From EW11 sp035765635 (GTDB taxonomy: Bacteria; Verrucomicrobiota; Verrucomicrobiia; Opitutales; Opitutaceae), in NCBI GenBank assembly GCA_035765635.1, contig DASTWZ010000010.1:62001-126000 (forward strand): a DNA stretch of 64,000 nt, in the 5' to 3' direction. The position numbers and the translations under genes are program-made. Every line of letters starts with the position of its first letter. The first letter of the stretch is position 1. This document shows positions 33,309 through 40,243 of the stretch, in pieces. The notes below the pieces were generated by a model that was given only the letters and a program-made list of their open reading frames with translations, did not search any database and was not told the DNA's origin.

Positions 33309-34094
33309 TTAGATCGTCATCGAGCTGAAGCCGCCATCCACCGCGAGTTCCGTGCCGGTGATGAAGCCTCCGGCTTTTTCGCTGGCGAGGAGCAGCGTCG
33401 CGCCGATGAGTTCCTGAGCATCGCCGAAGCGCTTCATCGGCGTGTGGCCCATGATCATGTTCACGCGCTCGGGCGTGAGAACCTTGCGATTCTGCTCGGC
33501 GGGAAAGAAACCGGGAGCAATCACGTTGACGCGGATGTTCTGGGGAGCCCACTCGCGCGCCAGGTTCTTCGTGAGATTGTGCACGGCGGCCTTCGACGCG
33601 GAATAGGTGAAAACGCGGGAGAGCGGAATGATGCCGGACATCGAACCGAGATTGATGATCGATCCGCCCTTGCCCTGTTCGACGAGGTACTTTCCAAACA
33701 CTTGGCAGCTCAGGAAAATGCCTCGGAAGTTGATGTTGAGAATACGGTCCAACTCCGCGTCCTCGATCTGGAAAAAGGGCGTGGCCGAATTCACGCCGGC
33801 GCCATTGACCACGATGTCGATGCGCTTCGAGCGCTCCAGCACCGCGTCGCGTAGTTTTTCTATCGATACACGATCGCTGGCGTCCGCCGCGTGAAACCAA
33901 GCGCGGCCGCCGGCCTGCTCGATTTTCGCGATGCGCGCCTGGGCTTTTTCCAGGCTGCGGCCGACCAGCACGACCTCGGCGCCAGCCTGCGCGAGGCCTT
34001 CGGCCATCGCCCCGCAGAGTTCACCCGTGCCGCCAATGACAATGGCGACGCGATCTTTGAGTCCAAAAAGATTATCGAGAAACGAGGTGCTCAT
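33309..34094 (-). CDS. SDR-family oxidoreductase, probable D-fructuronate reductase (mannonate dehydrogenase)
   Basis: A 261-residue short-chain dehydrogenase. The cofactor loop is modified (IVIGGTGELCGAMAE, GxxGxxG-like). NNAG is replaced by VVNGAGVNS. The catalytic triad is Ser in INLGSMSG and Tyr-x3-Lys in TYSASKAAVHN. The end ITGTELAVDGGF is typical. SDR proteins of the YjmF/UxaD type reduce D-fructuronate to D-mannonate; with uxaE and uxaC beside it this is the most likely reaction, although sequence alone cannot exclude other sugar alcohols. It is coupled to the gene upstream by an ATGA overlap (34091-34094). Confidence 0.85.
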   Translation of the reverse strand: MSTSFLDNLFGLKDRVAIVIGGTGELCGAMAEGLAQAGAEVVLVGRSLEKAQARIAKIEQAGGRAWFHAADASDRVSIEKLRDAVLERSKRIDIVVNGAGVNSATPFFQIEDAELDRILNINFRGIFLSCQVFGKYLVEQGKGGSIINLGSMSGIIPLSRVFTYSASKAAVHNLTKNLAREWAPQNIRVNVIAPGFFPAEQNRKVLTPERVNMIMGHTPMKRFGDAQELIGATLLLASEKAGGFITGTELAVDGGFSSMTI

Positions 34095-35191
34095 TTTTTC
34101 TCCGTGAAGATTGGGAAATCAGCAACGCGCCAGGCGGGCTGGCCGCAGGACGACGCGATTTGGTTGAACTCCTCGATCTCCGCATCGGTGAAGAGGAGAC
34201 CACCGGCCGCGTCCGACTTCTTGGCGAAGCGCGCCTCCGGCTCGCCAGGCAGCAGACACTTCTCGTTGCCGTGCCCGAGAATGTCGTCGATCACCGCTTT
34301 CAAGTTTTCCGACTGGCTGCGGCCCTTCGCGAAATCTCCGCAAGCCATCGCCTCGGGATGGATCACTTGGAAATAGAACGTCGGCGTATGCTTGTCGCCG
34401 TCATCCGCCCAACGCCCGCGAATCGTCGGCAGCGAACCGCCGATCAAGCCGGAAACCAGTTCGTCGATCAGCGCCATGCCGTAGCCTTTATGCGCGCCAA
34501 ACGCGAGGAGCGCGGCGACCTGCGACGGATCGGTGGTAACCTGGCCGTTGGCGTCGACCGCGGCATCGGGCGGGAGCTTCAGACCTTCGCGCTTCAACTG
34601 CTGCACGCGGCCCATCGCGATCACGGATGTCGCCCAATCGATCACGATGGGAAACCCGATCGCCTTGCTCGTCGGAAATCCCCAGCTGTGCGGATTCGTG
34701 CCGAGCGTCGGGTACTTGCCTCCAAAGGGAACCACTTCGGCCAGGGCCGAGGTGCAATTCGTGTAGCCAATGTAACCCCGCTCCGCGACATCGAGGACGA
34801 AACCGCCGCCCCAGAGATAGTGAAAAGCGTTGTCCACGACGACGGTGCCGCAGCCGTAGGTGTCGGCGAGCTTCGTGGCTTCTTCCATCGCGCGAAAGGC
34901 CACGGACGGACCAAACTTGCGCTGGGCGTCCCAGCGTTTCACCGCAGGAAAACGATGCGGCAGCTCACGGATCTGCGCCCGCGGAACGCAGCCTTTGCCG
35001 CCGCTTCCGATCAGGTGATCGAGATGCAGCGCTTTCAGCGCATTGTGCGTGCGGATGCCGTGGCGCGCCGCGGAGGCGCAGATGCGCGCGGCATCGCGAG
35101 CTTCGCTTTCGTCGTATCCACGCTTTTGGTACGCGACGGACACGAGACTATCGTGCAGGGCTAGTGGGACAATTCGGAAGGAAACGGACAT
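34091..35191 (-). CDS. Ldh-family (malate/L-lactate dehydrogenase type) oxidoreductase, YjmC-like
   Basis: A 366-residue NAD(P)-dependent oxidoreductase of the MDH/Ldh type-2 family. Motifs include the catalytic-His region ICASAARHGIRTHNALK, the cofactor block AFRAMEEATKLADTYGCGTV, GTNPHSWGFP and GAHKGYGMALIDELVSGLIGG. B. subtilis yjmC sits beside uxaC in the hexuronate cluster, and the same family is found here as first gene of the uronate operon. It probably handles a 2-keto or 2-hydroxy sugar acid; the exact substrate is open. ATG 35191 (MSVSFRIVPL) was preferred over the longer upstream frame. Confidence 0.85.
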   Translation of the reverse strand: MSVSFRIVPLALHDSLVSVAYQKRGYDESEARDAARICASAARHGIRTHNALKALHLDHLIGSGGKGCVPRAQIRELPHRFPAVKRWDAQRKFGPSVAFRAMEEATKLADTYGCGTVVVDNAFHYLWGGGFVLDVAERGYIGYTNCTSALAEVVPFGGKYPTLGTNPHSWGFPTSKAIGFPIVIDWATSVIAMGRVQQLKREGLKLPPDAAVDANGQVTTDPSQVAALLAFGAHKGYGMALIDELVSGLIGGSLPTIRGRWADDGDKHTPTFYFQVIHPEAMACGDFAKGRSQSENLKAVIDDILGHGNEKCLLPGEPEARFAKKSDAAGGLLFTDAEIEEFNQIASSCGQPAWRVADFPIFTEKK

Positions 35192-35273
35192 AAGGGAAAG
35201 CTGATCTTGGGAAACCAGAAGCCACGGGCAAACACGCGACTGACGGATCAGAGGTGGCGCGGAGTATAGAGAA

Positions 35274-36515
35274 TTGACCGGATGGCTGCTTTGCGTTTCA
35301 CGCATATCGTTTAACATTTTGCGCAAAACCCCTCCACGCCTTCGCCCGCCGCTTCGCATTGCGGCCTTCCTCCCGCTCGAGACGGAACACGGCCGCTCCA
35401 TCCTGCGCGGCATCGCCCGATATTACCGCTCGCGCGCCGAGGTCACGGTCCTGAAATTCGCCCAGACCTCCGGCTACAATGCGGCCAAGCTCAAGCGCCT
35501 CCGCGTCCACGCCATCATCGCGAAAGTCGCCACGAGCCGCGACGAGCGCTGCCTCGCCTCCCTGCGCCTTCCAGTGGTCAACATTTCCGGAGAAATGGCG
35601 ACCACCCGGGTGCCCATGATCAACAGCGACGACGAGAGCGTCGGCCGGATGGCGCTGCACCATTTCCATCGCCGCGGGTATCGGAACTTCGGATACGCGG
35701 GCAGCCCGACCCATCATGGCTCACAACAGCGGTTAAACGCGTTTCGCGAGGAGGCGCGGAAATCCGCGGAGCCGGGCAGCGACTCAACCGTCTCGGCGCA
35801 TTTCCTGCCGTTAGGCGACCAGACCGCGCCATATCCCGAGCGTGTGCGGCAGAAGCTGACGGACTGGGTCCGCCAACTGCCCTGCCCCGCCGGAGTCTTC
35901 ACGTTCACCGATCGCGTCGCGCTCGAAGTCGAAGACGCCTGTCGCACCTTGGGCCGGCGCATTCCGCAGGACATCGCGATCCTGGGCGTCGGAAACGATC
36001 TCACCCGCATCGAGTTCGCCCATGTCGAACTCTCCAGCATCCAATTGAATGCCGACTCGATCGGCTGGTTGGCGGCCGAACGCGTCGACCGGCTGTTGCG
36101 CGGCGAACGTGTCGCCACCGCCACGACCCTGGTGCCGCCAATGAAAATCATCACGCGGCGGTCGACCGATGCGTATGCGGTCGCGGACGAAGCCGTGGGT
36201 ATCGCGCTCGATCACATTCGCGAAAACGTGGGCAATGCGATTTATGTCGACGAGATTGCGCGTGCCGCGGGAGTTTCCCGCCGAGGACTGGAGATGCGTT
36301 TTCGGCAATCGCTCGGGCTGAGCATTTATCAAGAGGTGCAACGGCAACAACTCGAGCTTGCGGCTGATTTATTGACCCAGCCCGAGCTGCCCATTGGCGA
36401 GATTGCGTTTCGCACGGGGTTTTCGAGCAACGCCAGCTTCACTCGGGCCTTTCGTCGTCATCATGGGAAATCCCCCTCCGCGTTTCGCGAGGGTCGGGCG
36501 AGAATCGGGCGTTAG
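35274..36515 (+). CDS. XylR-like AraC-family regulator with LacI-type sensor domain
   Basis: About 400 residues. The N-terminal two thirds are a periplasmic-binding-protein-like sensor (RIAAFLPLETEHGRSILRGI, then NSDDESVGRMALHHFHRRGY and FTDRVALEVEDACRTLGRRI, as in XylR/LacI cores). The C-terminal hundred residues carry the double helix-turn-helix of AraC proteins (VDEIARAAGVSRRGLEMRFR and IGEIAFRTGFSSNASFTRAF). No ATG exists in frame near the start. TTG at 35274 or TTG at 35319 are the candidates, and a palindrome at 35317-35328 overlaps the latter. It is divergent from the uronate operon, which it most likely activates in response to an uronate or other sugar (inference). Confidence 0.87.
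   Translation: MTGWLLCVSRISFNILRKTPPRLRPPLRIAAFLPLETEHGRSILRGIARYYRSRAEVTVLKFAQTSGYNAAKLKRLRVHAIIAKVATSRDERCLASLRLPVVNISGEMATTRVPMINSDDESVGRMALHHFHRRGYRNFGYAGSPTHHGSQQRLNAFREEARKSAEPGSDSTVSAHFLPLGDQTAPYPERVRQKLTDWVRQLPCPAGVFTFTDRVALEVEDACRTLGRRIPQDIAILGVGNDLTRIEFAHVELSSIQLNADSIGWLAAERVDRLLRGERVATATTLVPPMKIITRRSTDAYAVADEAVGIALDHIRENVGNAIYVDEIARAAGVSRRGLEMRFRQSLGLSIYQEVQRQQLELAADLLTQPELPIGEIAFRTGFSSNASFTRAFRRHHGKSPSAFREGRARIGR
35317..35328. promoter_or_regulatory. Palindrome at the 5' end of the XylR-like gene
   Basis: TTTTGCGCAAAA is a perfect 12-bp palindrome with the central CG of LacI-type sites. It lies inside the reading frame if translation starts at 35274, or across the alternative TTG start at 35319. 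Binding there would repress the regulator's own synthesis. Confidence 0.35.
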
Positions 36516-36608
36516 AGAGCTGTCTGAGCCGTTACCCCCGGCCGCCCTGGGCTGTTTCCTCTTAAGAATTGGGAGAGATGGCCGATGTGATGCGAAAGCC
36601 ATTATCCC

Positions 36609-37277
36609 ATGATTCCTGTTCACTCCCGTCGTTCCCTCCGCAAACGCGGAGGCTTCAGCCTCGTCGAAATGATCGGCGTGCTCGCGATCATCGCGATCCT
36701 GGCCGTCATCATCGTCCCGAAAGTCTTTGCCACCATCGCTTCGTCCCGCGTGACGAACACGGTCGGCTCCATCAATTCCGCGAAGTCTGCGATTTCGGAT
36801 TTCGCCGGCAAATACGGCACGGTTCCGACCACGGGAAACAATTCCCGCATCGACGATCTTCTTATAAACACGGGCATTCTCGACGGACGTTTCGTCGTGA
36901 AACTGGGCAATCAGCCGCAGAATCCTCCGCTGGCCGGCGCCGCGTGGACGCGCAATGCCGCCACGGGCGTTTGGACCAGCACCGGCGGCGTTTCCCAGAC
37001 CGGGCAATCACGAATCATTTCAGTGACGAGCAGCACCGCGGTGCCCGGAACAAATGGAGCCAACTACAAACTCGATGGCACAACCGATCTCCCCACTGGT
37101 TCCCGCGTGGTCTCCGCAGTCATTGTCGGCACGACTCCCGCAGAAGCGCGTGAGCTGAGCCTTCGCATCGATGGCGACTCACTCACGCCGGCCACCGCTG
37201 GCATAGCCGACACGCAGGGCAAAGTCGCCTATACCGCGGCTGGCACAACGGTCTACATCTACCTCGCGCACCAGTAA
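36609..37277 (+). CDS. Type IV prepilin / pseudopilin 1
   Basis: A 222-residue prepilin. A 15-residue basic leader (MIPVHSRRSLRKRGG) ends at the prepilin-peptidase site G/FSLVE with Glu5 kept. The hydrophobic helix (MIGVLAIIAILAVIIVPKVF) anchors it in the inner membrane before assembly. The globular part is Ser/Thr/Gly-rich with few Cys. It is first in the pilus cluster and followed by a hairpin terminator before the ATPase gene, an arrangement that lets a major subunit be made in excess. It may be the main fibre subunit. The processing peptidase (PilD) is not in the window. Confidence 0.87.
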   Translation: MIPVHSRRSLRKRGGFSLVEMIGVLAIIAILAVIIVPKVFATIASSRVTNTVGSINSAKSAISDFAGKYGTVPTTGNNSRIDDLLINTGILDGRFVVKLGNQPQNPPLAGAAWTRNAATGVWTSTGGVSQTGQSRIISVTSSTAVPGTNGANYKLDGTTDLPTGSRVVSAVIVGTTPAEARELSLRIDGDSLTPATAGIADTQGKVAYTAAGTTVYIYLAHQ

Positions 37278-37304
37278 ACCGGGCGCCCAGCACTCTCTTT
37301 TCCC

Positions 37305-37341
37305 AGCGGGCGTCGGGCCAAAGCTCGCGCCCGCTCTTTTT
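37305..37341 (+). terminator. Terminator hairpin abutting the start codon of the pilus ATPase gene
   Basis: AGCGGGCG (37305-37312) pairs with CGCCCGCT (37328-37335), followed by C and five T residues ending at 37341. The next base begins the ATG of the ATPase gene. It would terminate part of the transcripts from the prepilin gene, and when folded would cover the ribosome site of the ATPase message. Confidence 0.7.
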
Positions 37342-39015
37342 ATGTCCCTTCCGACCCCAGCCGCCCCTCCGAAACGCCTCGGCGATCGGTTGCTCGAGGC
37401 GGGTCTGATCACCCCGCATCAGCTTGAGCTCGCGCTGCGCGAACAAAAGCGCACCGGCAAGCTGATCGGCGCCGTCCTGCAACAGCTCGGCTTCGTCAGC
37501 GAGCAGGACATCTCCAGCTTTCTCGCGCAGGACGCGCAGACCCCGACGGTCAATGTCCTCAAGCTCGACATCGAATCCGAGGTCGTCGCGCTCATCCCCT
37601 ACGAGTTCTGCAAGCAGGCCCTCCTCATCCCATGTAAGCGGGAAACGGATACACTGACGCTCGTGATGGCCGACCCGTTCGACGTGGTCGCGATCGACCG
37701 CGTCGAGCAACTCACGCGTCTGAAGGTCGAAGTCCTGACCGCGCCGAAGCCGGACATTCTCGAAAAACTTTCCTCGGTCAACGACCGCGAGGGAACACTC
37801 GACCAAACGATCGACGAGCTGATGAAAATCAGCGGTCGCAAGGGCGACGACAACACCGCGCCGATGATTCGCGCGGTGGAGCAGATCATCGCGGCCGCGG
37901 TGAGGAAGTCTGCCAGCGACATTCATTTCGAGCCCGACGAAAAGTCTCTCCGCATCCGCATGCGCCACGACGGAATGCTGCAGTCGTTCCTGCTCATACC
38001 GAAGGACCTTCAAGACGCGTTCATCGCGCGCCTGAAGGTCATGGCCAATCTCGATGTATCCGAAACCCGACTACCGCAGGACGGCCGCTTCAGCTTCACG
38101 CTCGGACGCCGCGAGCTGAACATCCGCGTTTCCTGCCTGCCGACGAACTTCGGCGAGAGCGTCGTGCTCCGCGTTCTCGATAGCGGCAATCTGTTGCTGA
38201 ATCTCCAATCGCTCGGCGTCCGCAAGGAAGACGAAATCGCCCTGGCCAACGCAGTCACACGCCCGCATGGCGTGATCCTCGTCACCGGCCCGACCGGTAG
38301 TGGAAAAACCACTACACTGTACACGGCCTTGAACACGGTGAATCGTCTCGAGCGCGCCGTTTTCACGCTGGAGGATCCGATCGAATATCGCCTGCCGCAT
38401 ATCCGGCAGACCCAGGTCAGCGAAAAGATCGGCCTCACCTTCAGCGCCGGGCTGCGTACGCTGCTGCGCCAGGACCCGGATGTCATTCTCGTCGGCGAAA
38501 CGCGCGACCGCGAAACCGCCCAGCTCATGGTGCGCGCGGCGCTGACCGGTCACTTGGTTTTCAGTTCGCTGCATACGAACGATTCTTTCAGCGCCGTGCC
38601 GCGCCTGATCGATCTCGGCGTCGAACCATTTTTGCTGCCCGCGACGCTGCACATGATCATCGCGCAGCGCCTCGTGCGAAAGCTTTGTCCAGCCTGCAAG
38701 AAACCCGTCCCGAAACCGCGCGACGTTTTGCGAACCTTCAACGTCTCTGCGCCCGTCGACCGAGAACCCGCGCTCTGGCAGGCCTGCGGCTGCCCCGAAT
38801 GCCGTCAGCAAGGCTACCGCGGCCGCATCGCGATCTTCGAAGTTCTCGTGCTGGACGAAGACTATTTCCCCGTTCTCGAAAGCGTGAACGTGGAAAAGCT
38901 GAAGGACGTCGCCCGCGCAAAACACATGCCGATGCTGTTCGATGACGGCATGCGCCGCGCGTTTCAGGGAGAGACGACGATCGAGGAAGTGTTCCGCGTT
39001 GCCTTCGCGACCTAA
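37342..39015 (+). CDS. Pilus assembly ATPase, MshE/PilB/GspE type with N-terminal MshEN c-di-GMP-binding domain
   Basis: A 557-residue secretion ATPase. The N-terminus carries the two-part MshEN pattern: RLGDRLLEAGLITPHQLELA (complete 24-residue motif with Arg first and Gln last), then a diverged second copy beginning LIGAVLQQLGFVSEQ. In MshE-type ATPases this domain binds cyclic di-GMP. The motor has Walker A GPTGSGKTTT (about residue 316), an Asp box around TLEDPIEYR, Walker B RQDPDVILVGETRD, His box LVFSSLHTND, and a tetracysteine zinc site (CPAC about 450 and CGCPEC about 483). It powers assembly of the pilus or pseudopilus in the cytoplasm. The ATG directly follows a terminator T-run. 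Confidence 0.93.
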   Translation: MSLPTPAAPPKRLGDRLLEAGLITPHQLELALREQKRTGKLIGAVLQQLGFVSEQDISSFLAQDAQTPTVNVLKLDIESEVVALIPYEFCKQALLIPCKRETDTLTLVMADPFDVVAIDRVEQLTRLKVEVLTAPKPDILEKLSSVNDREGTLDQTIDELMKISGRKGDDNTAPMIRAVEQIIAAAVRKSASDIHFEPDEKSLRIRMRHDGMLQSFLLIPKDLQDAFIARLKVMANLDVSETRLPQDGRFSFTLGRRELNIRVSCLPTNFGESVVLRVLDSGNLLLNLQSLGVRKEDEIALANAVTRPHGVILVTGPTGSGKTTTLYTALNTVNRLERAVFTLEDPIEYRLPHIRQTQVSEKIGLTFSAGLRTLLRQDPDVILVGETRDRETAQLMVRAALTGHLVFSSLHTNDSFSAVPRLIDLGVEPFLLPATLHMIIAQRLVRKLCPACKKPVPKPRDVLRTFNVSAPVDREPALWQACGCPECRQQGYRGRIAIFEVLVLDEDYFPVLESVNVEKLKDVARAKHMPMLFDDGMRRAFQGETTIEEVFRVAFAT

Positions 39016-39031
39016 CGCCGCGTTCTGAGCC

Positions 39032-40243
39032 ATGAGCCTGTATCACTATCGCGCCTACAACGCCTCCGGCGAGACGATCACCGGCGTGCTCGAAGCGGAT
39101 AGCGTGCTGACGGTCGACTCGCGGCTGCGCGCGACCGGTCAATGGCTCATCGAGGCGAAGGAGAGCAGCGAGGCTGCGTCGACGATTTCGTCCGATGGCG
39201 TGAATCGCATCAAACTGCAGCGCCGTGAGCTCATCGATTTTTTTGTGCAGATGTCGCTCCTGCTGAAAGCCGGCATCACCTTACCGGCGGCGCTGAACCG
39301 GCTCGCGGAAGACACGGCCGGATCTCGCATGGGCGAGGTTGCGCGCCAACTCTGCGATCAGGTCGCAGTGGGCGTGCCGCTGAATCAGGCGATGATGCGC
39401 TTTCCCCGGGTGTTTTCGCGCCAGATCACCGCGATGATCGAAGCCGGAGAAGTCAGCGGAAAGATGTCCGAAGTTTTCGAGAGTCTGAGCAAGTATTACG
39501 ACTGGCTCGAGCAGCTCTCGAGCGACATTCGGCAGGCGTTGATTTATCCGTTGATGGTTTTGACTGCGGCGACCGCGTTCGTACTGCTGCTCTTTACCTT
39601 TGTGGTGCCGAAATTCGTCGGGCTGTTGCTCGAGTTGAATTTGAAAGTGCCGCTGCTGACGCGGGTGGTGATGAGTGTCAGCCAGACCTTGATCAAGGGT
39701 TGGCCCGTGATCGCGGCCGTTGTAGTGCTCACGCCGATACTCTTTCGCGTGCTGATGAAGAATCCGGTGTTCGCGCGCGGATTCGATCGAATGCTGATGC
39801 GGCTGCCGATTTTCGGGAGCTTGGTGGCGATGTTCGCGTTGTCGCGCTTCGCGCACAATCTGGCGATGCTCTATCGCTCGGGCATCACGCTGGTGCGCGG
39901 CCTGGAGATTTGCCGGGAGCTCGTGGGCAATCGCGCGATCGCCGAGGCGGTGGACGAAGTTCGCCACGGCGTGCTCGAGGGCACGCCGATGCACAAGAGC
40001 CTTTCCCAGCACGATGTTTTCCCGCGCACGCTCGTCACGATGATCGCTACCGGCGAGACGTCGGGCAGTCTCGATTTCGCCCTCGATAGCGTCGCGGATT
40101 ATTACAACAAAATCATCCCGCGTCGGATCAAGATCGTGTTCTCGATCTTCGATCCAGTGATGATGGTTTCGCTCATCGCGGTGGTCGGCGTGGTGGCGTT
40201 GTCGGTGGTGTTGCCAATTTTGCAGCTTTGGGACGCGAAATGA
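39032..40243 (+). CDS. Inner-membrane platform protein, GspF/PilC/MshG type
   Basis: A 403-residue polytopic protein with the duplicated T2SS-F domain. First copy: IDFFVQMSLLLKAGITLPAA, then IEAGEVSGKMSEVFESLSKY with a transmembrane pair near residues 165-225. Second copy: FAHNLAMLYRSGITLVRGLE and MIATGETSGSLDFALDSVAD, then the C-terminal membrane helix. It couples the ATPase to pilin polymerisation. It is 16 bp after the ATPase gene, and its TGA overlaps the ATG of the following prepilin frame (ATGA at 40240-40243). Confidence 0.94.
   Translation: MSLYHYRAYNASGETITGVLEADSVLTVDSRLRATGQWLIEAKESSEAASTISSDGVNRIKLQRRELIDFFVQMSLLLKAGITLPAALNRLAEDTAGSRMGEVARQLCDQVAVGVPLNQAMMRFPRVFSRQITAMIEAGEVSGKMSEVFESLSKYYDWLEQLSSDIRQALIYPLMVLTAATAFVLLLFTFVVPKFVGLLLELNLKVPLLTRVVMSVSQTLIKGWPVIAAVVVLTPILFRVLMKNPVFARGFDRMLMRLPIFGSLVAMFALSRFAHNLAMLYRSGITLVRGLEICRELVGNRAIAEAVDEVRHGVLEGTPMHKSLSQHDVFPRTLVTMIATGETSGSLDFALDSVADYYNKIIPRRIKIVFSIFDPVMMVSLIAVVGVVALSVVLPILQLWDAK

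Noticed and set aside
33295..33900. N-terminal extension of UxaE (202 codons)
   Set aside because: Lies antiphase within the SDR gene, which is fully supported; composition is non-protein-like.
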